Assembly: GCA_036365145.1 (NCBI GenBank)
Contig: JAEOAD010000012.1
Coordinates: forward strand, 42,934,501-42,998,500
DNA: 64,000 nt
Origin: Orientallactaga sibirica
Lineage: Eukaryota; Chordata; Mammalia; Rodentia; Dipodidae
Reading direction: 5' to 3'
The notes beneath the pieces were generated by a model. The model worked only from the letters and a program-made list of their open reading frames with translations, was not told where the DNA came from and did no database searches. The position numbers were made by a program, and so were the translations under genes. Shown here one piece after another: positions 46,534-57,587 of the stretch; the stretch's first letter is position 1, and each line of letters opens with the position of its first letter.

Positions 46534-46574
<41 letters not shown>
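46533..46574 (+). repeat. (TTTA)n microsatellite inside the MaLR internal region
   Basis: About ten TTTA units, perhaps the relic of a SINE tail, since no SINE body adjoins it. Confidence 0.9.
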
Positions 46575-46576
<2 letters not shown>

Positions 46577-46779
46577 AATGGCTACTGGGTGGTGAAAGGC
46601 ATGGTTTCTGAGGAATTAGAACTCCAGACACTTCATCACTGGTTAGAATTATTTTGGTTTTACAGCTCGTTGTTAAGACTATGGGGATGTATGAAGAGTA
46701 TTGAGATTGAAAATAAAAAACTGTTGGAGACTTGAATTGAATGCATGACATTTTAGATCATGGATGGTCATTAGTTTAT

Positions 46780-46796
46780 GGGGGGTATGGGAGGGA
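46780..46796 (+). promoter_or_regulatory. Polypurine tract
   Basis: 'ggggggtatgggaggga' directly precedes the 3' LTR start; in retroelements this primes plus-strand synthesis. It is broken by one TAT step. Confidence 0.7.
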
Positions 46797-46895
46797 TATG
46801 GTAATTTGAATTAGGTGTCCCCAGTTATGGTAATTTGGGAGATAGAGCTTTGGTAGAAGAGGTGTGTTGTTGGATTCTGGCTTAGATATTTAATT
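46797..46895 (+). mobile_element. 3' LTR of the plus-strand MaLR, truncated
   Basis: 'tatggtaatttgaattaggt' aligns with the 5' LTR start; similarity is lost after about 100 bases. Confidence 0.65.
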
Positions 46896-48599
46896 TAGAT
46901 CATCATTTTCTTTCATGCTTTTTTCCTTAAAAGGGAATGGTCATATTTTTTTCTGTCTTCCTTTTGAAAGAAGGAGAAAACAAACTATGTTCAGAAAGAG
47001 AGAGAGAGACAGAGATAAAATGCTGTCAGGATATGGTTCAGAAGAAAACATCTTAATCTGGTTTCTTGCTATAAAGTGTAAATTGCCTTTGTTTTCCTTT
47101 CCTTTTCAGTGCTTGCACTTACAAACTATTTTATTCCTATATATTTAACAAAAATATCTAAATATAATGCTAATAATAATAATAACAGAGAAAGAAATGT
47201 AGACATACTCAGGGTCAAATCAAAACTAAAGTTCTGAAGCCATGCAGTCCTTCTCTCATTAGGTTGTCAAATATGAGGTCACTGAGCAAATATGTCACAT
47301 TTGTGAATGTGTGTGCTCATATCAGCACAAAAGACAAAGGGTCAGGCAGAGAAAAGTACTGAACTAGAAGAAAAAAATAATTACCTTAAGCATATGAAGG
47401 GTATTCAGTTATATACCCTATTACTTTCTTTTTGAACATTTAGTAGAACATTTCAACATTAAAAATAGTCTTTCTCAGTCTTTCTATAGTATGCATATTT
47501 CTTTTCCAATTAGAAATAAGATTCTTATAATGAAAAAGAAAGCACCTCTATGATATCTTCAGCTTCATTTTCTGATGTTATGGATACTTTTGGAATAGAG
47601 ACTTATTAAATATAGTCATATAGAAATAGAGTTTCTTATTCACTGGTTGGATTTTTATATAAAAACCATTTAAGTGGCTCACTGCTGGAATATGAATTAT
47701 TTTTTGGTTATAACAGAATATGGCAATAATAAAAGGCATTACAACTATGTAAGAAGTTAACAGCCAATTTTCTTGATGCCTCCAAAGATAATGTTCATAA
47801 GTTCCATGCTCATTTTCCTGACATAATACTGTTATTAGAATTAGCATAAATTTGAAATGATGTGTAATTCATATCTATTAGGAAAAAAGTCATCTTCCAT
47901 TTAGGATATTCTTGTTACTGTTGAGTAACTTACAGGTTTTAAATTAGATTTTCTGATTTTCATTAGATTTAAAGCTGTAAATAGTTTTGGGGGGATGTAT
48001 AATTGAGTTGCTATTGAGTTTGTAGACAAGAGTATTCTATTAAAATAAAGAGATTTCTATTAACATTTGAGCTATGGTTTCAGAGATGCCAAGGGAAAAC
48101 ATAAGACAAGCAATATTTCACTGATATGCACTGTATTGCAGGGTTCTTCCAAGAAGACTCACCAGAGAATCATAAAGGAAATGGAATCAAATATTAGTAT
48201 AATTAATGCTCCCCTTACAGCCATATTTTAGAGAATGCTATAAATGTAATAGAGTAAAAGGAAATACAATGAGAAACAAGAATTTTCATACTGACCAAAG
48301 GAAACCTACTTAGCCCTATGCTTGTGAAATGTAAAGATGCTTCCAACTTATTTACCATAGTTTTGGGAAGTAATAAATAATCCATTTCACTGTTTTAAGA
48401 GAGTGCATGAATGAATATTGTATAAAGGTGACTGAAGTGATGTTTATTAAGGAAACTGCAATTCTGACATGTTAATGATGGACTATCAGAAGATGAATAT
48501 GTGGGTGCTGTACTGCTTTGGCCTCTCTAGAAATACATTTTCATGGTTCTTATTCTCCAAGGACAACTTTACAATGGCTACATACACACTTTCATGTGA
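46896..48599. other. Unassigned A+T-rich sequence
   Basis: About 1.7 kb. (AAT)n at about 47167-47184. The 89-residue reverse open frame at 47578 has no domain I recognise. Confidence 0.45.
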
Positions 48600-48770
48600 A
48601 TGATATTTAATGTCACCATAACCACCTTCTCTTTCTATTAATCACCATGCCATAAATCTCCATGATACCCTTGTTACTGTGCAGATTATCCTCAAATCAG
48701 TATGTCCAAAATGGAGCTTGTTCTCCAATCTGTATTTCTTCAGGATAACCCATTGATATTTACTCTGGGG
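48600..48770 (+). mobile_element. Possible L2 LINE fragment
   Basis: 'atcagtatgtccaaaatgga' followed by 'gcttgttctccaatctgtat' resembles an L2 segment, with little else in support. Confidence 0.3.
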
Positions 48771-49085
48771 TGCTGTAATTGATATCTTCAAGAAAAAAAA
48801 AAATGGATAGAATGAATCCCCTTAGCATATTCCTTCAAAAAATCTTATTTACTTTTGTTTCCTCTTTCTATTTATACATTACCATGATTTTGTGATATAT
48901 TTTGACTGCTAAAATTATGATTAATTCTTCATCTTCTTTTATATTTAGTTTTTTTCTAAGCCATATTACCAGATGTTATTATTATACTCTCTAATCTTTA
49001 TTCATTTAAAAATATTTCTATTGCAGTACAGCTTTGATGCTATACCATAGGACATCTCAGCTCAAATTAGTATGTATCTGTGAGT
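48771..49085. other. Unassigned A+T-rich sequence
   Basis: Nothing recognised. Confidence 0.45.
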
Positions 49086-49091
49086 TTTTTT

Positions 49092-49327
49092 AAAAAATAT
49101 TTTATTTTATATATTTTATTTATTTACTTGAGACAGAGAAAGAGAGAGAGAGAGAGACAGAGAGAGAGGGAGAGAATGGGTGCACCATGGCCACCAGCCA
49201 CTTCAAATGAACTCCAGATGCTTGCGCCCCTTGTGCTTCTGGTTTACGTGGGTCCTACAGAATCGAAACAGGATCCTTTGGCTTTGCAGGCAAACACTTT
49301 AACTACTAAGCCATTTCTCCAGCCCCA
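49092..49327 (-). mobile_element. B2-like SINE
   Basis: Tail 'atattttatttatttacttg', GA-rich tract at 49132-49175, 'tcaaatgaactccagatgct' and the head 'ctttaactactaagccattt'. Confidence 0.93.
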
Positions 49328-49730
49328 ATTATGAAATTATTGCCAGAGATAGAACATAAAATTGCATTTTTCTAATTTCCAAGGCATCTCTCCACATTTT
49401 GTACCTGGACTAACTCGATGGATCCAACATCTCATAAAATTGGTAGTTTCAATATTTTTATTTCACTGATTGTGAATTTCTTCAACACCTACCTGACATA
49501 AACAATCTTGTGAACATGAAATAGGAAACATGCTGAACTTCTCTAATTTAAAAGTGTTTATTCATTTATCATGCTTGTAACTGCATCCTCTTATCCTATA
49601 TTACTTTTTTAGGTCATTGTATTAACCACTTGATCTCTTTGGGGCATCCTGTCTGGTCAAGTTTCTACTTCCTTACATTTTGCTAGCCATCCCCCTTTAT
49701 TCATTTTTTTTTGGAGGTAAGCCCAACAGA
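49328..49730. other. Unassigned sequence
   Basis: Nothing recognised. Confidence 0.45.
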
Positions 49731-49735
49731 CTGAC

Positions 49736-50002
49736 ATATATATATATTTGAGAAAAAGCAAGAGTAAGAGAGAAAGAGAGAAAAAGAGAAAGAGAAAAAG
49801 AGAGGGGTGGGAGAGAAAATTGGCCCACCAGGGCCTCCAGCCAGTGTAATCCATCTCCAGCATGTGCCACTTTGTGCACACATGTGGTATTATGCATGTG
49901 CCACCTTGTGCATCTGGCTTATGTGGGATCTGGGAAGCTGAACATGGGTCCTTAGACTTCTTGGTCTAGCGCCTTAAACACTAAGCCATCTCTCTAGACC
50001 TC
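49736..50002 (-). mobile_element. B2-like SINE with internal duplication
   Basis: (TA)n tail side, a long GA tract (49752-49806), then a 'gcatgtgccac' segment occurring twice (about 49860 and 49895), so the core is longer than usual. The head is 'ccttaaacactaagccatct'. Three overlapping reverse open frames are GA-tract artefacts. Confidence 0.88.
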
Positions 50003-50458
50003 TTCATTATTTTATGCAGTTTAGAACTCACAAACCTTTTATAATACTTCCCACCGTAGTTATGGCAATACTTTAAACTACCATGTAGGTTTGTTGTTAT
50101 CTTCCTGTCTGGCACCTCTTCAATCTTGGTGAATACTACTTTCACTATCGATTCAGATAAGTACTTGTAGAGAAGACTTACTGGGAGCATTAGTACCATC
50201 TTCATTCATTATAAATTAGCACTGAATTTTCACTATTGGGAACTTCAAAACTCCTAAGTTGTTCTTTATGTTTTATGGTCAATATATTCCATAAAATGTA
50301 ATAAAGTATTGCAAATCTTTTCAACTGTTTTTCCAACCTGCCCCACTTCCATTCTCAATCCTATTTTTCACAGAATAAAAATATATCTTAGCTCATAGGA
50401 AATAATGTCTGTGGAAGAAGTAAATGGACATTACAACCCTCTTTTAAAAAACTTTTAT
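50003..50458. other. Unassigned sequence
   Basis: Nothing recognised. Confidence 0.45.
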
Positions 50459-50925
50459 GGCTGAACATGATCATGCACACCTTTTATTTTTTTTGGAGAG
50501 AGACACACAGAGAGAGACAGAGAGAGAGACGGAGAGGAAGACAGATAGAGATGGGCGTGCCAGCAGCCTCTCAGCTGCTGCAAATGAAATCCAGATGCGT
50601 GCACCGCCTTGTGGTCAAGTTCGGGATTGCGCCCTTACGTCACTTTGCATCTGGCTAAATGTGGGACCTGGAGATTGGAACCGCTGGAGATTGGAACCGG
50701 CAGAGATGGGAACTGGCGTTCTTAGGCTTAGGAGGAAGGCGCTTTAACCGCTAAGCCCTCTCTCCAGCCCGATCATGCACACCTTTAATCCCAGTTCCTG
50801 GGAAGCAGAGTTTAGAGAATTGCTATGAGTTGAAGGCCAGCCTGAGACTACGTAGTGAATCCAGGTCAGCCTGGGCTAGAATGAGACCCTACCTCAAAAA
50901 ATCAAAAACAATAACAAAAAATCTT
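50459..50925 (+). mobile_element. B1-like SINE split by a B2-like SINE
   Basis: The 5' piece 'ggctgaacatgatcatgcac' ends at 50484; the element continues at 50771 with the same 'gatcatgcacacctttaatc' and runs to 'gagaccctacctc' and an A-rich end. Confidence 0.92.
50485..50770 (-). mobile_element. B2-like SINE, long subgroup, with triplicated B-box segment
   Basis: Inserted in the B1-like element with a perfect 16-base duplication 'gatcatgcacaccttt' (50469-50484 and 50771-50786). A segment of the type 'ctggagattggaaccg' occurs three times in tandem at about 50668-50716. Low divergence and retained CG pairs suggest a young copy. The 96- and 63-residue open frames are SINE sequence. Confidence 0.95.
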
Positions 50926-50977
50926 ATTCCAATCTTGTATATTCACACATTCCATCCTTTTTCATTGGTCTTTGATC

Positions 50978-51173
50978 TTTTTATATTTATTTATTAGAGA
51001 GAAAGAGAGAGAAAGAGAGAGAGAACGGGCCACCAGGGCTTCTAGTCACTGCAAAAAAACTCTAGACACATGTACCACCTTGTGCATCTGGCTTACATGG
51101 GTCTTGAGGAATAGAACCAGGGTCATTTGGCTTTGCAGGCCAGTGGCTTAACCACGAAGCCTTCCCTCCAGGC
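50978..51173 (-). mobile_element. B2-like SINE
   Basis: 'tttttatatttatttattag', GA-rich tract, 'gtaccaccttgtgcatctgg' and the head 'ggcttaaccacgaagccttc'. Confidence 0.92.
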
Positions 51174-51299
51174 TCTCATTGCCTTGACTCTATGAAGAGA
51201 TAGAGATACAACTGTTGAACAATGTTTGGATTGTTAAGAATATAGGGATGTTTGTTGAACTAAATTCTATTTGCATCATGAGATTGTCATGATCCTGTG

Positions 51300-51566
51300 A
51301 ATACCCGGGTCAGTTAATATAGTTTCAGTGCAAAATGTTCCCTATAGGATTGAAGGTTCGGATACCTGATCTCCAGCTAGGGGTGCTCTTCTGAGAACTT
51401 GAGGAACTCTTAGGAGATGGAGCTCCACCAGAGGGTTCCTGGAGAGGGACCATAAAGCTTTACATCCTAGCTCTGTCCACTTTCAGCTCCTTGGTCCATT
51501 AAGATATAAAAGTTTCCAAGCACATGTTTTTTCCACCATGAACTCTACTGTGGTATCAAGCAAGAG
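51300..51566 (+). mobile_element. MaLR-type LTR fragment
   Basis: 'aatgttccctataggattga', 'tgatctccagctaggggtgc', 'gagatggagctccaccagag' and 'ttttttccaccatgaactct' follow a MaLR LTR 5' half; the 3' half is lost at the (AC)n tract. Confidence 0.55.
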
Positions 51567-51567
51567 A

Positions 51568-51570
<3 letters not shown>

Positions 51571-51616
<46 letters not shown>
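51571..51616 (+). repeat. (AC)n microsatellite
   Basis: 23 uninterrupted AC units at the junction between two LTR fragments of opposite orientation. They give a Cys-Val run in the reverse open frame. Confidence 0.96.
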
Positions 51617-51619
<3 letters not shown>

Positions 51620-51802
51620 GGCAGAGCTCAAGCACTCTGCATGCTTTAGGCTGAAAATTAGATCTGCCCCAGTAACAGCTTAAGGCTGGACCCCAACATC
51701 TACCCACAGTGATACCTCTTCCAGTCAGGCACCTGGAAATCCAAGTTACAAGCTTTTTTGTGAAATAACCTGGGTCTCTTGGGGTACAGTCAAGCTATCA
51801 TA
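51617..51802 (-). mobile_element. 3' LTR of the second minus-strand MaLR, partial
   Basis: 'ctggcagagctcaagcactc' and 'acagtgatacctcttccagt' match the 5' LTR ('ctggcggagctcaagtattc', 'acagtgaaacctcttccaga'). Only its 5' half remains. Confidence 0.8.
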
Positions 51803-52971
51803 TTTTCCCGCTGGCTCCAAATAGACTCATAACCATCTCACAGTGTAAACTGTATTCAGTCCAACTTCAAAGGTCCCTACAGTCTTTGGTAAACTTGAAA
51901 CTGTCTCTTAACTGGGTCCTATAAACTGAAACAAGATACATACTTTCAACATATAATGGCACAGAGTAAACATTTCCATTGCTATAAGTTATAGCAAGGA
52001 GAGACTGGATCAATGCAACCTCAACAACCATTAGACAAACAAACTCAGTTCAAGTCCAACATCCTACAGTCTCTAGGTTTTCAAATTCTGCCCCTCATCT
52101 CAGCTAAATAGCCAGGGAAGGCTTTCATGCTGAGCCAATAACCCTCCATGGTAGCTCTTTCACACTCATGGTATATCCAAAATACCTTTGTGTCTCCATG
52201 CAAACCACAGTCCATCTTCCAATGGTTTCAGTGCCTCTTAATCAAGGTTATTACACCATGTCTCATTCTGTATCCTCACAGTGGCTTCTGGAACCATGTG
52301 CACTTCATGACCCACTCCATGCAGTTTTCTTGTTTCTGAAACCAATACCAGGTATACAGTACAAAGCCATGTTGTTACTTTAGGGAGGAGATAAATCTTG
52401 ACCGTGGAGAGCAGCTTCCTTCCTTTCAGTCATCTCCTTTCAAAAGAGTTTTCTACCATTTAGTCTTGCCTCAGGCATCCTTTCCATTGTTTCATGGTAA
52501 AGTACTTAGGGCCATAATTTAAGATTGCTAATGTATTTGACAATAGCAGCTTCACTAACCTAAAAACTGTCTAGGTGCCTGTAAGTTTTGAACTTGTTCC
52601 AAATTAAAATCTTATATCTGTCAGTTCCATATCTTTAGCTAAGCACATTACTCCATTACAAATTTAACTATGCTCAAACTCTCTGGGCATGGGCAGAACA
52701 CAGCCAGTTCTGATGCCAGTAGCCCAGCTCCAACAAAGTTCTCTGCAGTCTTTCCTTCCCCTTAGAAAGTTCATAAGCAATGTCTCCAAATATAGTTTTC
52801 TCTGCACTTAGCATTTTCCAACTCTCACCAGAGTAGTCCAGAAAGCTTGACTTACTACTCTGGAAGGCATCTTCAGTGGCAAGTATCCATGTCTCCAGAA
52901 AAAAAAAAAGCTCAAAAGCCACATGGTCAGATTCTTTGCACAGCAACACCATTCTCTCTAGTACCAATTTA

Positions 52972-53331
52972 TGTCATAATTAGCTGCATGCTGCAGGGAT
53001 GAAACTCCAAATTCAATATATTTCAGGCTTACAGATCCAAAGGAAATTCCATAATGGTGGAAGAAGCTGTTCCCCTTTCACAGATCCACACAGAAGCAAA
53101 AACCACCAGCAGCACCACAAGAGAGAGCAAAAAAATTGCAGGGACACTGGCGGAGCTCAAGTATTCTGCATACCTTAGGCTGGAAATGACATTTGCCCCA
53201 GTTAACACCTTAGGGCTACAAACCAAGATCCTCCCACAGTGAAACCTCTTCCAGACAGGGGGTTCATAATCCAAGTTACAGATTTCTTAATAAAAACACC
53301 TGAGTCTGCTGGGGATATCCAAACTATCATA
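52972..53331 (-). mobile_element. 5' LTR of the second minus-strand MaLR, complete
   Basis: About 360 bases, from 'tgtcataattagctgcatgc' to 'ccaaactatcata' on the plus strand. It contains 'attccataatggtggaagaa', as in the other MaLR LTRs here. Antisense open-frame pairs inside it are not genes. Confidence 0.8.
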
Positions 53332-54540
53332 CCAGCTTTTCTAGATTTTCCAATTAAATATCTCAAAATTATAAATCATAGTAAATGCACAATCAAAACT
53401 ACAATAGCAGCAAACACACAAGGAAAAATCAACAATTTAGAAATGATGGAGGACAGGGAGGAGGATAATGGAGTCACCACTATGAATGTAAAACCAGAAT
53501 AATATACATAAGAATAAATAAAATTTAAAAAAGAAAAAAAAATCCATTTATTAACTCATTCTACTTCCTTTCTATATTTCATAATGAAACATTTCAAAAG
53601 AAGAACAATACTAATTATCTCTATTCATTTTTACACCCTACTCAAGTCATTCTCAGTTCAATTCCATCCTTAAATCTCTATAATAACACTTTTATTGGTG
53701 AGATCATCAATGAAACAATAACCTTATTTCCCTGCTGTATTTGACAGATGTGGCTCTAATATTGTACAATTCTACCTCTCTCTTTTTAATTTTATATACT
53801 ATGTCATACACTGTTCTAATTTTTCTTCTGTCTCTCTGCCTGCTTCTTTCTCCAGTCTAGTTTTTCTCTTCACCAGATGATTATTAGAAAACTTGAACAT
53901 TCACTGCTTCAATTATATAAAAATATAAATGGCTGTAAAACTTAATGACTTAAAACAACATATATAAGCAACAGTCTGGCATGGTATTATATATTTTCTT
54001 TTTTTGTTGTTGTTGCTATTCTACTTTTTTATTACTCTTTAATGGAATAAGGATGAAAGTAATAGCTGTCCTATTAAGCAGAGTTTTAAGACGTTATTTT
54101 AATTTCTCCATTCTCTTTTGTCCCTTCTGCATTTATGAAGGCACCTCCAAAACTCATTGAAATTGAGTAATCAGGAGACATAAGGAGTTTGGATCCAGAA
54201 TCATTCTATGCTTTAAGCAATACAACCAATACAAATAGCTGTATCAGACTGTCAGGTAATGGAGAATACTATGTAAAACCACAAGGCCTTTCTCTGGGAC
54301 CTTTATGATGCTTACTTTTGGCCCTCATTATTAGGTACTGTCAATAGTCTGCCCAATTGTCCTTGGAACCTCTTTTATCAAAGTATCTGTTTTTCCAAGC
54401 CCCTTTTATTTGTCTTTTCTTGGGAGTCCCTCACATCTGAAATTTTCTCTGATGTATTACCTCCATATGTTTATTTCTTTTCTCAAAACCATGTACTTGT
54501 TTAAATTTTGCCACCTTCCACGGACCATTTCTTCCAAGTT
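53332..54540. other. Unassigned A+T-rich sequence
   Basis: 53380-53550 ends in an A-rich stretch like a retroelement tail, but the body is not recognised. The rest shows nothing. Confidence 0.4.
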
Positions 54541-55107
54541 AATTTAAGGAAGGAAAGGTTTACTTCAGCTGACAGTTGTAGGTTACAGTCCATCATGGTG
54601 GGTAGGGGATGGTAGCAGGAGCTTGAGGCAGCTGGTCACATTCAACTCAGGAGGAGGCAGATAGCCATGAATGCTGGTGCTCAGCCAGCTCTCCTTTTTT
54701 TTTTTAATTTTATTTTTATTTATTTATTAGAGACAGAGAGGGAAAGAGAGAGAGGGAGAGCGAGAATGGGCATGGCAGGGCTTCTAGCCACTGTAAATGA
54801 ACTCCAGACACATGAGCCCCTTGTGCATCTGGCTTACGTGGGACCTGGAGAATCGAACCGGAATCCTTAGGATTCACAGGCAAACACCTTAACCACTAAG
54901 CCATCTCTCCAGCCCAGCTCTTCCCTTTTTACATAGTCTAGGACAAGAGCCCATAGAATGGTGCTGTCCATAGTTACGATAATTCCTTCCTCAATTAACC
55001 TTATCAAGATAATCTCACAGACATATACAGGGTTTAACCTAGTCTATTAATCCTCACAGGTGGGTCTAGGTCCTGTCAGATTGACAATCTATATAAACCA
55101 TCACAGG
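54541..55107 (-). mobile_element. LTR-like rodent repeat split by a SINE
   Basis: 'gtttacttcagctgacagtt', 'cagtccatcatggtgggtag' and 'gcagctggtcacattcaact' before the SINE, then 'cttcctcaattaaccttatc' and 'ctgtcagattgacaatctat' after it. It is the reverse-orientation relative of the repeat at 17.6-18.4 kb. Confidence 0.65.
54700..54914 (-). mobile_element. B2-like SINE inside the LTR-like repeat
   Basis: A near-identical 'cagctctcctttt' / 'cagctcttcccttt' pair flanks it. 'tttatttttatttatttatt' tail, 'gtgcatctggcttacgtggg', 'gacctggagaatcgaaccgg' and head 'ccttaaccactaagccatct'. Retained CG pairs suggest a young copy. Confidence 0.95.
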
Positions 55108-56568
55108 TCACAGTCAGGAAGCAGAACACAAATAAGTAGGACAGGCTATAAAGACTCACCCCCAGTCCTCCAATTCCTCCAACAAGACTCTACCTCTTAA
55201 AGGTTCTAAAATCTTCCAATATGGCACCAGAAGCTGCAGATAAGAGTTAAAACACATGAGCCTATGTAGGACATTTCACAATGAAACCAAAACATAGTGT
55301 CTCTTCTAAGATTGTTCATTACAAAAGCAAATGTCTTTGGGTCAGAGTCCCCAATATCACGAGATGTTATGCCAGAAAGGATTAAAAAAAAAAAAAGATT
55401 AGAAAGACATCTAGTTTTGTACATAGTTCTCTTTAGGGAACACCAAGACAACTGGCGTATGGTCAAGTAGAAAGTATGTAGTCACCTGCAGACCAGAAGA
55501 ACCATCTGAGAATGCAAAGGCAATCAAGGCTAGAAGAGACTACTTGAAGCTCACAATATTGGGGTCTGAGGACTGGGCTTTCCAGTTTTGCATAACTTAC
55601 ACAGAGTAATGTAGCCTGACTGAGCAGCAGAAATTCAGGCTGGAGAGTTGAGTTTGCCTGAGGTGGTGAGAGGCAGCTGAGCTAGGAAATCTGCTGTGAT
55701 GGGGGACTGCAATGTGAGGAATCCACCTGTGAATAATCAATTTTTGGCTGATGACTGCATATGCCTCTGGGTGTTTTTGAAATACTTATTCTTTCCAGAA
55801 TAGATTCTGATAGTAATTAGTTGTTCTATAATCTGCTGTATTTCTCACAAGTGATTTTTATTAAGCAGAATTACCTTCAGTTTTAAAGCTGGCATTTCAG
55901 GCTCATATGTTCCTTATTTGTAATTATTCCAGAAATTTTCTATTTCATTAGGGAGAGGCATTACTACATTGTGTGCATTTATATTAATAATGATCACCTG
56001 TAAAGCTATAAACATTCTTTCAAGGTATTACAATGTCAACAGCTGCTGATCTTTAGGTGAAATTATTTGTTTCAGGGTGATTACACCCCTTTGGGGGTTT
56101 GCATCTGTTTCTTGGGTATAGCTATTAAGCTTGCCAAAAGTTATCATAGTAGAGTTTTAAATAGTTTTCTTTTGTTTAAGGGTTACTAACAGAGTTTTTT
56201 TTTTTTTTTTTTAATGTGAGCTTAGATTTGAAATGTAAAAGACAACTTATTTAACTATAAACAAAACATGTCATAATCCTACAGAGGTAAAGGCAAGGAT
56301 TTATTAGTTTAAAATAATATATACTGACACTGCTTCTATACAGAAAAGGGGAAAAAATTCTTGAAGTACTCTGAAGTAATGGAATGATTTTTGTGGATGT
56401 AAAGCAGTTGAAAGTGGTCCTCATATATAGGTCATTTGTTCATTGTGTAGATGCTTGCATTTCCAAACTACCATGAATGAAGAAAACCTTTTAGAAGACC
56501 TTGCATAGACAATAGCATGTTTTCTATACACAACAATGCTATCTTGTTTAATTTCAAAGAGATAAGTC
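55108..56568. other. Unassigned sequence
   Basis: T run at about 56195-56212. No gene or repeat recognised. The 86-residue reverse open frame at 55206 has no domain. Confidence 0.45.
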
Positions 56569-56569
56569 C

Positions 56570-56722
56570 AGCCATATATGGTGTCACACACTTTTAATTT
56601 TAACACTTGTGACAATGAGGTAGAAAAATCTCCATGAGTTCAAGACATCCTTGGGCTATAGAGTGAGTTCCTATTTAGCCTGGCCTAGAGTAAGAACCTG
56701 TCTCAAAATAATGAAATAGGGT
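56570..56722 (+). mobile_element. B1-like SINE, diverged
   Basis: 'ccatatatggtgtcacacac', 'ctccatgagttcaagacatc' and 'agtaagaacctgtctcaaaa' preserve the B1 layout with many changes. Confidence 0.8.
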
Positions 56723-57042
56723 CAGATAAAATAAAATAAAGTCATAATTTGCATAATATCACTGGAATACATTCTATAATGAGTAGATGAAAAGAAACAG
56801 GATGGTACAGTTTGAGGGTTTGGAAAATGATCTGACAAGACACCAAGAGATAACAGAAGATCTAGAAAGCAGTGAAATGTACTTTCTGATGAGTGCAGGC
56901 AGAGGTGAGTCTGAGCTCATCCACTTGTGCAGTACTATTCCTGGCAGTAAATATCTGCTACCCATAGTCTTATGGTTATACATAGTATATCACAAAACTT
57001 TAGAAACTTGAAATTTAATATACTTTTAAAATAAATGTTTTT
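56723..57042. other. Unassigned sequence
   Basis: Overlapping antisense open frames of 69 and 74 residues at 56774-57011 show no domain. Confidence 0.45.
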
Positions 57043-57160
57043 AGCCAGGCGTGGAGGCACACACCTTTAATCCCAGCACTTGGAAGTTAGAGGTAGGAGG
57101 ATCACCATGAGTTCAAGGCCACCCTGAAACTAAATAGTGAATTCCAGGTTATCCTGGCCT
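57043..57160 (+). mobile_element. B1-like SINE
   Basis: 'agccaggcgtggaggcacac' to 'ttccaggttatcctggccta'; the last part is replaced by a (GAAA)n expansion. Confidence 0.92.

Positions 57161-57228
<68 letters not shown>
57161..57228 (+). repeat. (GAAA)n microsatellite
   Basis: About 15 GAAA units, then GAGA; tail of the B1-like SINE. It gives a Phe/Leu/Ser run in the reverse open frame. Confidence 0.95.
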
Positions 57229-57576
57229 AACAAAGAAATGTTTTTTATGAATTATAGGTAAGTTTGAATAATGCAAATAGAATATATGATCAAGTTCTTT
57301 TGTGGAAAAAGAAAGACTTGAGAAGAGGGAAAGAGAAGGCAAATCTGTAGCAATTCATGCAGGCAGCTATGAGAAGGCAAATTAAAAGCCAAAGTCTTCC
57401 AGGTTTGGAGTTGAAGCATTTTCTAGAGTCATAATTTCAAGAGGTACAAGCATGCTAATTCTTCCTCTTAGGTTATTCTCTTGAACTTTCTTAAATTAAA
57501 AAAAGAATTATTTTCCTAAACAATATCTAATGTTAAAGGGCTTTTGAATGGAGTGACAATAAACATTCATTGAAAA
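57229..57576. other. Unassigned sequence
   Basis: Nothing recognised. Confidence 0.45.
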
Positions 57577-57587
57577 TCATTGAAGAA

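Larger units (their letters stand above)
45583..46895 (+). mobile_element. ERVL-MaLR element with LTR, PBS, internal region and PPT
   Basis: A 5' LTR (45583-45908) is followed by 'tggtaccagagtgggg' (45915-45930), a tRNA-Leu-type primer-binding site as in ERVL elements. About 850 bases of non-coding internal sequence and a polypurine tract (about 46780-46796) lead to a truncated 3' LTR. The overall layout survives; no gene does. Confidence 0.85.
51617..53331 (-). mobile_element. ERVL-MaLR element with two LTRs
   Basis: On the minus strand: 5' LTR (53331-52972), a primer-binding-site remnant (about 52957-52970, reverse of 'ctagtaccaattta'), about 1.17 kb internal, and a partial 3' LTR (51802-51617). 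The internal region shares 'ttaagattgctaatg', 'agtctttccttcc' and 'ctctgcact' blocks with the minus-strand MaLR at 37-38 kb. The 97-residue reverse open frame in it is not an intact viral protein. Confidence 0.82.

Noticed and set aside
52674..52967. 97-residue reverse open frame
   Set aside because: It lies in MaLR internal sequence; the related frame at 37504-37734 is different in length and content, so there is no sign of a maintained protein.
53620..53900. Possible L2 LINE similarity
   Set aside because: Only loose word matches; order and spacing do not hold.
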